64,000 nt of DNA, taken from assembly GCF_000412995.1 (NCBI RefSeq), contig NZ_KE332512.1, positions 1,442,694 through 1,506,693 of the forward strand, read 5' to 3'. Below, piece by piece: positions 1 through 7,225 of the stretch. The stretch's first letter is position 1; every line of letters begins with the position of its first letter. Position numbers and translations under genes: made by a program. Under the pieces are notes generated by a model that was not told where the DNA came from, searched no databases, and saw only the letters and a program-made list of their open reading frames with translations. This DNA is from Treponema vincentii F0403 (GTDB lineage Bacteria; Spirochaetota; Spirochaetia; Treponematales; Treponemataceae).

Positions 1-403
1 CGACGGCCAAACACACCCTGTTGACTCTTCCGATATGGCATTCCAAGCCGCAGCTATCGGCGCCTTCCGTGAAGCATACAAAAAAGCGAACCCGATTGTA
101 CTTGAACCGATTATGAAGGTTTCGATCGAAGGTCCGCAGGAATTTCAAGGAAATATCTTTGGACTTATCAACCAACGTCGTGGTATAATCTTGTCATCCA
201 CTGAAGATGAACAGTTTACCCGCGTCGATGCGGAAGTCCCGTTAAGCGAAATGTTCGGTTTTTCAACCATTTTGCGCTCTTCAACGCAGGGTAAAGCGGA
301 ATACTCAATGGAATTTGCAAAGTACGGCAAGGCACCCCAGAGTGTTACGGAAGCCTTAATTAAGGCGTACGAAGAAAAACGCAAAGCGGAACAACAAAAA
401 TAG
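1..403 (+). CDS. fusA: Elongation factor G, C-terminal fragment (5' end outside window)
   Basis: The reading frame is open from base 2 and gives about 134 residues. It matches the end of domain IV and domain V of EF-G, the GTPase that translocates the ribosome. Recognisable pieces are the [18 protein letters not shown] helix of domain IV, followed by [17 protein letters not shown] and the [19 protein letters not shown] and [15 protein letters not shown] segments of domain V. The GTPase domain lies outside the window. Treponemes can carry more than one EF-G-like gene, so this could be a paralogue rather than the main fusA. The next gene starts 10 bases after the stop codon, which suggests cotranscription. 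Confidence 0.93.
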   Translation, partial: DGQTHPVDSSDMAFQAAAIGAFREAYKKANPIVLEPIMKVSIEGPQEFQGNIFGLINQRRGIILSSTEDEQFTRVDAEVPLSEMFGFSTILRSSTQGKAEYSMEFAKYGKAPQSVTEALIKAYEEKRKAEQQK

Positions 404-413
404 GAGGCGGGAA

Positions 414-1097
414 ATGGTTAAAGAGGATTTAATCGAACGCAGCGCTGTTCGTAATTTTGAGAAAGCGCTCGGCGGGGCGTTACAGCCGGGAGAAGTCGGT
501 ATTGTAACCGCTAAAAGAGGCGTCGGAAAAACTTCCATGCTGGTACAGCTCGGATTGGATCAGCTGCTGCAGGGTAAACCGATTGTGCATATCTCGTTCA
601 GTCAACAAACCGATTATGCCATTACATGGTATAACAACATGTTTGACGAAACAGCCGAGAAAAAACACCTTGAAAAAGCGGCTGAGTTAAAGTCGGAGGT
701 TATCGCACGGCGTATTATCCTGAATTTTAATCAAGATATTGTGCGTACCACTCAGATTATCAAAACCGTAAAGGCGCTGTTTGAAGTAGGCTCCAAGCCT
801 TCCGCGCTGATTATCGATGACTTTGATTTTTCAAAAGCGGTTCCCGAGGCAATTCAGCAGATAAAAGCTTTTGCCAAAGAAACCGGTATGTGTGTCTGGT
901 ACACCGCCTCCGCTGATGTACGGGAAAAGGTTATCCATCCCGACTTAAAGCCTTATGCCGACGATGTTGACGTTATCCTGTATTTGGAACCGGCGCCGGA
1001 CGCAATTAAAATATATGCGTTAAAAGCCCGCGGAAAAACGGACTTCGACACCGGCTGCAAACTTGATACCAAAACAATGCTTTTAGCGGAAAAATAA
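414..1097 (+). CDS. RecA/KaiC-fold cytoplasmic ATPase, function unknown
   Basis: A 227-residue protein with a Walker A motif AKRGVGKTSML (about residues 33-43) and a Walker B strand ALIIDDFDF near residues 130-138. This fits a small single-domain RecA/KaiC-like P-loop ATPase. There is no signal peptide or membrane segment. A ribosome binding site (GGAGG) precedes the ATG, and only 10 bases separate it from the EF-G gene, so the two are probably one transcript that ends at the hairpin near 1160. I do not recognise a specific function. The ATPase assignment rests on the motifs. Confidence 0.8.
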   Translation: MVKEDLIERSAVRNFEKALGGALQPGEVGIVTAKRGVGKTSMLVQLGLDQLLQGKPIVHISFSQQTDYAITWYNNMFDETAEKKHLEKAAELKSEVIARRIILNFNQDIVRTTQIIKTVKALFEVGSKPSALIIDDFDFSKAVPEAIQQIKAFAKETGMCVWYTASADVREKVIHPDLKPYADDVDVILYLEPAPDAIKIYALKARGKTDFDTGCKLDTKTMLLAEK

Positions 1098-1146
1098 TTT
1101 TCCTTATAGCTCTGGATAAGCACACCGAGGCTACAAAGGCTATCGA

Positions 1147-1180
1147 AAAGCCCTGTCGATTATATCGGCAGGGCTTTTTT
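1147..1180 (+). terminator. Rho-independent terminator after the EF-G/ATPase operon
   Basis: The arms AAGCCCTG and CAGGGCTT pair, with an additional inner CGAT/ATCG pairing, and are followed by a run of seven T. It lies about 50 bases after the ATPase stop codon and separates the housekeeping genes from the AT-rich peptide locus. Confidence 0.9.
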
Positions 1181-1207
1181 TATGGTATACAAAGTCTAAT
1201 TTTTATA

Positions 1208-1236
1208 TTGACAATACTAATACTCAATGCTATGAT
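1208..1236 (+). promoter_or_regulatory. Sigma-70 type promoter of the peptide-modification operon
   Basis: TTGACA at 1208-1213 and TATGAT at 1231-1236 are separated by exactly 17 bases. Transcription would start near 1243, about 35 bases before the precursor-like ORF. It is the only near-consensus promoter between the upstream terminator and the radical SAM genes, so it probably drives the whole 1278-7148 operon. Confidence 0.75.
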
Positions 1237-1277
1237 ATTGATATGTGAGTATTTTTCGCATAAGGAGATCATTATGA

Positions 1278-1415
1278 ATGATGAAGATAAAAAAAAAACT
1301 TTTTCAAACTACTGAGCGTCAAAATTGGACTAAACTTTCCGAAGAAGAATTAAAACGTTTATCAGCTTCGCGTGCTTGTATGTATGGTAGAAAGCAAGAA
1401 ACAGAAGATAATTAA
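1278..1415 (+). CDS. Putative RiPP precursor peptide (45 aa)
   Basis: A small ORF between the promoter and two radical SAM genes. It begins MMKIKKKLFQTTERQNW, has an amphipathic acidic stretch LSEEELKRL (residues 20-28) that could be a leader recognition helix, and ends with a core-like ASRACMYGRKQETEDN containing a single Cys (C34) and Tyr36. AAGGAG lies at 1262-1267. A second ATG at 1274 is better spaced (6 bases) but is in another frame. It reads MNDEDKKK into a run of ten A (1289-1298) and then stops after 13 residues. One A fewer would give MNDEDKKKLFQ fused to the rest of this peptide. Position and composition suggest a substrate for the neighbouring enzymes. Homologues have not been checked, and the start is uncertain. 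Confidence 0.6.
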   Translation: MMKIKKKLFQTTERQNWTKLSEEELKRLSASRACMYGRKQETEDN

Positions 1416-1428
1416 TAATTGCATATAC

Positions 1429-1514
1429 GTCTCAGTCAATTGATATTTTTTTAATATAACAAAGAAATTAGCTAATAAGCAAAATAGATATCGTGATGAT
1501 TTCTTTACTGAGAC
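1429..1514 (+). promoter_or_regulatory. Long-range inverted repeat in the precursor-rSAM gap
   Basis: GTCTCAGT (1429-1436) and ACTGAGAC (1507-1514) are perfect 8-base complements enclosing the AT-rich gap between the precursor stop codon and the first radical SAM gene. The right arm ends four bases before that gene's ATG, where its ribosome binding site would be. Pairing in the mRNA could lower translation of the enzyme relative to the peptide. This is inference from sequence only. Confidence 0.35.
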
Positions 1515-1518
1515 TTGA

Positions 1519-2904
1519 ATGAAAAAGACCTTATATTATTTTTCAACCCCTTTGTCAGGTAACAGGTATTTCTTATTTCATACTTTGTTGTTTGATTATA
1601 TTGTTCTCGATTCTAATGAATTTGCTTATTGGCAAAAAGATCTATTTGAACGATTTCCGCCTAACATACATGATGAGTTATGTGATAAACGTTTTATTGT
1701 AGATAATGGTGATGACGTATTATTAAATGATGCTTTAGCAAAATTTTCAGATAAATCTCACTTACCGCCCTCCTTTGCAATTTATATTACGAATAAATGC
1801 AATTTATGCTGTCGCTTTTGTTTTACTGGATATGAGTTAAAGAAACAATATGGTCAATTAACAATCCAAAATATACATGCTATTTTTTCTGCAATTGATG
1901 ATATTATTTCGATACATAATTCATATTTTTATAAAGGGTTGCCCACAATATCTATTTTCGGTGGGGAACCGTTATTACGGTCTAATAAATATCTTCTTGA
2001 TGAAGTATTTAAGTTGTTAAAGTATAGAAACTTACGAGTTGAGATCGTTTCTAATCTTATATACGCTAAATATTTTTATGATATTTTCACGTACTATGAA
2101 AAAGAATTACATTTTAAAGTAACCTTTGTTGGGGATAAAAGCTATCATAATACTATTAGATGTGATGCAAAAGCTTCAGATATATATACACAACAAATTA
2201 AGCATATCATTCATTTACTTGAGCATGTTCCGAATTCTTTGGTTAATATTTCATTATTATTAGATAAAAATAATATTAATCTGCCTCTAATTTCTTCCTT
2301 AATCAATGATTTAGAAAATAATAAGATATTAACTAATGCAAGAATCCATTTAGGCTTTGGGCTCATTCAATTTCGAACTCTTTATGAAGGCGATAACTAT
2401 AAAGATAATATACTTTCCCCCACAGATTATTATCCTAAACTCCTTGACATAATTAAAAATATAAACAGCTTATCAGATATAAAACTATCCGGAAGCCCCT
2501 TTCATATATTTGCGAATATTTATGATTATTGGTTTAAAAATATTCCTTTTGTTCCTTCTTTGTCCGGATGTGATGCGGTAACTCCAGGTCGCTATTGTTT
2601 TTATCCTGATGGTAAGGTATATCCATGCTTTGATGCTGTAGGTATTCAAAGTATGAGTATTGCAGACTATGTAAATGGTTTTAAATTTAACCCGGAGAGA
2701 CATAATGCATGGAAACGTTTTTGTCTTAAAAAAACTAAATGCTTCCGTTGTAAATTTATTGCTATCTGTAATGGAGGATGCTTAATTACAAACTTTTTTA
2801 GAACTGGAAATATAAATATACCTGACTGCCTACCGGTAGAGGATGCGCTAGAAAAATTTATAAACTACTTGGATACTAATGGAAAGTTTAATGATAACAA
2901 GTGA
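1519..2904 (+). CDS. Radical SAM/SPASM peptide maturase
   Basis: A 461-residue enzyme. Residues 94-101 hold the CX3CX2C motif (C94, C98, C101) that binds the 4Fe-4S cluster cleaving S-adenosylmethionine, and GGEPLL follows at 148-153. The C-terminus has a canonical SPASM domain with ligands for auxiliary clusters: C351-x13-G-x4-C370, then C408-x2-C411-x5-C417-x3-C421, and C437. SPASM enzymes typically modify ribosomal peptides by making thioether or carbon-carbon links. The first 80 residues have no recognised motif and may bind the leader. There is no strong ribosome binding site. The gene is very AT-rich, and its stop lies inside the next gene. A role in modifying the upstream 45-residue peptide is inferred from context. 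Confidence 0.88.
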   Translation: MKKTLYYFSTPLSGNRYFLFHTLLFDYIVLDSNEFAYWQKDLFERFPPNIHDELCDKRFIVDNGDDVLLNDALAKFSDKSHLPPSFAIYITNKCNLCCRFCFTGYELKKQYGQLTIQNIHAIFSAIDDIISIHNSYFYKGLPTISIFGGEPLLRSNKYLLDEVFKLLKYRNLRVEIVSNLIYAKYFYDIFTYYEKELHFKVTFVGDKSYHNTIRCDAKASDIYTQQIKHIIHLLEHVPNSLVNISLLLDKNNINLPLISSLINDLENNKILTNARIHLGFGLIQFRTLYEGDNYKDNILSPTDYYPKLLDIIKNINSLSDIKLSGSPFHIFANIYDYWFKNIPFVPSLSGCDAVTPGRYCFYPDGKVYPCFDAVGIQSMSIADYVNGFKFNPERHNAWKRFCLKKTKCFRCKFIAICNGGCLITNFFRTGNINIPDCLPVEDALEKFINYLDTNGKFNDNK

Positions 2905-4597
2905 TTATTTTATCTTAAATAAACATTTTGGTGTTATAATTGATTATTACACAGGAAGTATTTTGTATGTCAAGAAATCATTTCTGCATCATTTTCATAA
3001 ATACAATAAAGCAGACATAGAACAGCTTGAGAATGCATATAACAAAAATTTTTCAAAATTACTTCCAAATAATCTAAATATAGTATTGGTTCCTTCATAT
3101 ATGTGTAATATGAAATGCCAATATTGCTACGAATCATTATATTCGAAAAATAATTTCTGTTTAACCAATAATCATATTCGATCAATCATAAATGCAATTG
3201 AAGAATATTTCAAAAGACAACATTATAATTATATTACATTTACATTATTAGGAGGGGAGCCTTTATTAGACTATAATATCCATTGGTTTAATAATTTCTT
3301 CATGGAATGTAATAATAGAAATTTAATATATGATATATTCTGCATTACAAACGGGTTGAACCTTAATGACTTATTTGATAAATGCTCATTTAAAATTAGC
3401 GGTTTTCAATTGACTATCGACGGCGATGAAAGGATTCATAATCAACGGCGTCCTTCAAAGGATAAAAAAATCAATTCATTTAATCGAGTTATTGGTGCTA
3501 TAGATTTTCTTGTTGAAAAAAATATTTATTTAGATATTCGTATAAATATCGATTTAAATAATATCAATGCATTGGGATATATCATTAATTTATTCTATGA
3601 AAAGCAGCTGCATATAAATAACAATGTTAATATATATGTATATCCTGTTACTTATTATCCTATATCAGCTAAAAAGAATTCTGAATTGGAAATATTTAAA
3701 ACTGTATTGTGTTATCTCAAAACATTACCTGCTGAAAAACGATTTATAGGATTAGACTTTCATGGAAGAGAGTTCATAGATTCTCTTCTACTCAATAAAT
3801 TATTCATTCCAAAATTTTGGTTTTGCGGTGTATCGACTAATCAATTGGTATTCGATTCTAATGGTAATATTTCAGCTTGTTGGTGGGGAGCTGATACGGA
3901 GGCTTTTCGTATCGGTGTATTTGATGAAAAAAAATATACGTTTTATCATTGGTCTTTAGAAAAGCTTCATAATAGGACTGTTATGAAGCTTCATAGTTGT
4001 AAAAGTTGTAAATATAAATATATATGTGGAACAGGATGTGCGTTTAAAGCAGTTAACCGTAAAAATTTTGATATGAAAGGACACTGTTCTGATTTTTATC
4101 ATATTATTAAGCTTTATATCCAATTTTTATTTTTCGATATCAGCCGTAGTCAAATAAAAACAAAAAAAGAAATTAAGCATCTGCGATTTAAGTACTTATC
4201 TTTTAAGCATTTGATTTTAACATATGATGGATTATTTATTAAAGTCAGTGGTAATAGTATGTTTTTATCATCACAAAAGAACATATGGGCTTATGTATCG
4301 ATTGCTAAGAATTATAACATAGGTGATATTGTATTATATCTTAGAGGATATGATTTGCTTGTTCACAGAATTGTCTGCAAAAATCATAAATTTTATTTAT
4401 TAAAAGGTGATAATGAAAATTATATTGAAGAAATTCATGAACGCTGCATTATCGCAAAGGTAAATGGTTTTTCTGTCGGCAAGACTTTTGATTGTACAGT
4501 AATATCTGCAATTAAAGAATACTGCTATGATAGTATAAAATTTAGGTACCATCTTAAATCAAAATTTTTGTATAAAATCGAGGCTGAAAATGTGTGA
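2879..4597 (+). CDS. Radical SAM/SPASM enzyme fused to an S26-type signal-peptidase-like domain
   Basis: A 572-residue two-part protein. Residues 1-410 are radical SAM/SPASM: C76-x3-C80-x2-C83, GGEPLL at 125-130, C316-x12-G-x4-C334, C374-x2-C377-x5-C383-x3-C387 and C403. Residues about 445-540 resemble peptidase family S26: VSGNSM with the candidate nucleophile Ser460, a GDIVLY strand (482-487), LVHRIV with His496, and LKGDN (508-512). His rather than Lys in that position is typical of the ER/SipW-type branch. No membrane anchor is obvious. It overlaps the previous gene by 26 bases. The alternative ATG at 2891 has GGAAAG upstream and may be the true start. The protein could modify the precursor and cut its leader. 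The cleavage role is inference. Confidence 0.85.
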   Translation: MESLMITSDYFILNKHFGVIIDYYTGSILYVKKSFLHHFHKYNKADIEQLENAYNKNFSKLLPNNLNIVLVPSYMCNMKCQYCYESLYSKNNFCLTNNHIRSIINAIEEYFKRQHYNYITFTLLGGEPLLDYNIHWFNNFFMECNNRNLIYDIFCITNGLNLNDLFDKCSFKISGFQLTIDGDERIHNQRRPSKDKKINSFNRVIGAIDFLVEKNIYLDIRINIDLNNINALGYIINLFYEKQLHINNNVNIYVYPVTYYPISAKKNSELEIFKTVLCYLKTLPAEKRFIGLDFHGREFIDSLLLNKLFIPKFWFCGVSTNQLVFDSNGNISACWWGADTEAFRIGVFDEKKYTFYHWSLEKLHNRTVMKLHSCKSCKYKYICGTGCAFKAVNRKNFDMKGHCSDFYHIIKLYIQFLFFDISRSQIKTKKEIKHLRFKYLSFKHLILTYDGLFIKVSGNSMFLSSQKNIWAYVSIAKNYNIGDIVLYLRGYDLLVHRIVCKNHKFYLLKGDNENYIEEIHERCIIAKVNGFSVGKTFDCTVISAIKEYCYDSIKFRYHLKSKFLYKIEAENV

Positions 4598-5561
4598 AGT
4601 TATATCGTTGCAGCATGTTTCAAAAATATACCGTATACGGAAAATTGAAAACTTTGCGGACTATTTTAAATTTTACAAACCTAAAACGGTTATTCATGCG
4701 GTCAATGATATAAGTTTTACAATACGGCAAGGAGAATCCATCGGGTTATTAGGTGAAAACGGATCCGGAAAATCATCATTACTGAAAATAATGACCGGAA
4801 TTATAACGCCGACAACAGGCCATGTCCGCATTTTCAATGTAAGCCCTGCAATCAAAAGGAAGCAAATTGTAAAAAGAATTGCTGTCGTTTTTGGACAACG
4901 GTCTCAATTAATACCGGATATTTCCGCAAAAGAATCTTATAAGCTCTTACAACATATTTATAGTATTGATCAAGAAAAATATGAAAAAAACTTAAAACAA
5001 ATGACGGAGATACTGGATTTAGCTTCATTTATTGATCAGCCTGTCCGTACATTATCGCTCGGTCAAAAAATGCGCGCTGAGTTTTGCGCCACGTGCTTAC
5101 ATGATCCGGAGATTATTTTTTTAGATGAACCGACACTCGGTATGGATGTATTTACAAAGGACATAGTACTTCGGTTTTTAAAAGATATTAACAAAGAAAA
5201 ACAAACAACACTGGTATTTATAACCCATGCAGTCAATGATATTATAGATGTTTGCAATAGGATATGTTTTATCAAAAGCGGGGCATTAATTTTAGATAAA
5301 AAAACAGCTGAAATACAAGTAGCGGATGCCGTGGATATCGTAGTAACTTTTGACAAACACATACATCCTTCGATATGTGATTTACCTTTGAATTTTGAAT
5401 TAAGAGATAATGTACTGACCCTCCATGATATTAATGCATCGGAAGTAGGAAATATCATATATATGCTTTCTAGATACGGTAAATTATCCGATATAAAAAT
5501 ACTACAAAATAGTTTTGAAAAATATTTTAAACAGGTTTACCATGAATATAAAAACGCATGA
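4590..5561 (+). CDS. ABC transporter ATP-binding protein (ABC-2 exporter type)
   Basis: A 323-residue ATPase with Walker A GENGSGKSS (residues 55-63), signature LSLGQKMRAEF and Walker B IIFLDEPTLGMD, so all catalytic motifs are present. After the nucleotide-binding domain there is a C-terminal extension of about 90 residues. This architecture fits the uncharacterised COG4586-type ATPases, which pair with two ABC-2 permeases. Its ATG overlaps the stop codon of the fused radical SAM gene (ATGTGTGA), so translation is probably coupled. It likely powers export of the modified peptide, or immunity to it, together with the next two genes. Confidence 0.9.
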   Translation: MCEVISLQHVSKIYRIRKIENFADYFKFYKPKTVIHAVNDISFTIRQGESIGLLGENGSGKSSLLKIMTGIITPTTGHVRIFNVSPAIKRKQIVKRIAVVFGQRSQLIPDISAKESYKLLQHIYSIDQEKYEKNLKQMTEILDLASFIDQPVRTLSLGQKMRAEFCATCLHDPEIIFLDEPTLGMDVFTKDIVLRFLKDINKEKQTTLVFITHAVNDIIDVCNRICFIKSGALILDKKTAEIQVADAVDIVVTFDKHIHPSICDLPLNFELRDNVLTLHDINASEVGNIIYMLSRYGKLSDIKILQNSFEKYFKQVYHEYKNA

Positions 5562-6363
5562 TATATTGATAAAACCTATAAATAACATAAAACTTTATAT
5601 CACATTGAGTAAAGTAAGTTTTTCTTCATTGCAGATTTATAATGCGGCAATCTTAGTTATGATTATTCGGAATGCTCTTGTTTTTATGCTGCAAATTGCA
5701 TTATGGTACGCAATACATAAAAGTAATAACGATCTTAGCTTACCGTATATTATAAACTACCTTTTTTTATCGCAGATAATCACTGTTATGTATCCCCGAG
5801 CATCGGGAAGAAAAATAAGCCGACTAATTGCAACCGGTAATATTATGATAAAATTTTTGCGGCCTATTAGTATTTTTACCGAATTATTTTTTGATAATCT
5901 TGCCAGGAGCTTTTATTTTTTTCTTGTTAATAGCATTCCTCTTACTATTATTTATTATGTTATGTTTAAGCAATTACCGCATATCCATTTTTCGGGCGCA
6001 ATTATAATTTTCTGTCTTTATTCCTATGTCTTATGTTTTTTATTTGAATGTATTTTCGGCTGTCTTTCTTTTTTTACGTATAGCTTTTGGGGTATTCAAA
6101 GTTTGGAATATGCCCTTACCGGTTTATTAACCGGTAAATTTATACCTTTGCGGTTTTATCCTCAGTGGCTGTTAAAATATATCAACATATTGCCGTTTAA
6201 GTATATGTATTATTTCCCTATAGAACAGATATTACAACATGAAAAATCAGTTTTATCAACTTTCGATATTTTTGCAATGCTTCTCTATCTTCTAGGATTT
6301 ATGCTGCTACTTACGTTTGCGTATCGAAAAGGTAAAGTTTGCGTAACAATACAAGGAGGATAA
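5542..6363 (+). CDS. ABC-2 type permease subunit 1
   Basis: About 273 residues of hydrophobic protein with roughly six predicted membrane segments and no soluble domain. It resembles the COG4587/ABC-2 permeases that pair with COG4586 ATPases. I place the start at the ATG at 5542, which has ACAGG six bases upstream. A longer in-frame TTG start at 5515 is possible. It overlaps the ATPase gene by 20 bases, and its stop lies between the ribosome binding site and start of the second permease gene, indicating tight coupling. Substrate specificity cannot be read from the sequence. The locus context suggests a peptide. Confidence 0.82.
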   Translation: MNIKTHDILIKPINNIKLYITLSKVSFSSLQIYNAAILVMIIRNALVFMLQIALWYAIHKSNNDLSLPYIINYLFLSQIITVMYPRASGRKISRLIATGNIMIKFLRPISIFTELFFDNLARSFYFFLVNSIPLTIIYYVMFKQLPHIHFSGAIIIFCLYSYVLCFLFECIFGCLSFFTYSFWGIQSLEYALTGLLTGKFIPLRFYPQWLLKYINILPFKYMYYFPIEQILQHEKSVLSTFDIFAMLLYLLGFMLLLTFAYRKGKVCVTIQGG

Positions 6364-6365
6364 TC

Positions 6366-7148
6366 TTGCGTTACTTGATAGTATTCAAATATTATTTTTT
6401 AGTTAATCTTAAAAGCATACTGATTTATGATGTTGATTATATACTTGGAATAGCAGCCTTATTATTAAAAAATACGCTTAAATTTTGCATTCTTCTTATT
6501 ATATTTCATCTTATCAAGACTTTAGATGGATGGAGTTTTAATCAGATACTTTTTTTATATGGTTTCTCGCTCACGACTTACGCACTGTGGCATTGTTTTT
6601 TTATCAATACGATTTCTATTCCAACTATGATTCAAACCGGTACTTTTGATAGATTCCTGTTACGTCCGATTTCTCCGATTTTTCAGATTATGTGCGATGG
6701 TTTCGATGAGGACGGATGGGGAGATTTATTGTTAGGGATTATTATTTTAAGTGTTGCTGCTCTGCGATTATCGATGTCCGGCATATACCTTTTACTATTA
6801 CCGGTGTTGCTGTTCGCTGCAAGCCTTATTTATGCTGGTATTTCTTTGCTTCTTTCCTGCATCGCTTTTTTTACAGTCGGAAATTCCGATTTTACCGATG
6901 TAACGGGATACCTTGCAGAATTTGCGAAATACCCCTTACCGATATACGGCAGGGGCTTGCAATGTTTTTTTACCTATATTATTCCTGTTGGGTTTGCAGC
7001 ATATTATCCATCATTATTTTTTATTAAAGGTTGCGCTAACGGTTTGGCAACGCTTATCGTCTCACCCTTTGTTGCTGTTTTTTTCTTTCTTGCTTCGTGC
7101 TCTATTTGGAATATGTGCCTAAGGTATTATTCAAGTACCGGGCATTGA
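6366..7148 (+). CDS. ABC-2 type permease subunit 2
   Basis: About 261 residues, hydrophobic, with several membrane segments and the RPISPIFQ...DDLLLG-like loop (here FDEDGWGDLLLG) seen in COG3694-type permeases. The start is a TTG at 6366, chosen because AAGGAGG ends five bases upstream and overlaps the end of the first permease gene. It should form a heterodimeric membrane channel with the preceding permease. It is the last gene of the peptide operon. No clear terminator hairpin follows in the 77 bases before the convergent gene. GC content rises through this gene towards that of the flanking chromosome. Confidence 0.8.
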   Translation: MRYLIVFKYYFLVNLKSILIYDVDYILGIAALLLKNTLKFCILLIIFHLIKTLDGWSFNQILFLYGFSLTTYALWHCFFINTISIPTMIQTGTFDRFLLRPISPIFQIMCDGFDEDGWGDLLLGIIILSVAALRLSMSGIYLLLLPVLLFAASLIYAGISLLLSCIAFFTVGNSDFTDVTGYLAEFAKYPLPIYGRGLQCFFTYIIPVGFAAYYPSLFFIKGCANGLATLIVSPFVAVFFFLASCSIWNMCLRYYSSTGH

Positions 7149-7225
7149 AACTTCAGAGCAAATGCATGAGGCGCTTTTTTGAACTACCCTGTCAAGGAAT
7201 GTCCGACCTCAGCCATTCCCGTAAA

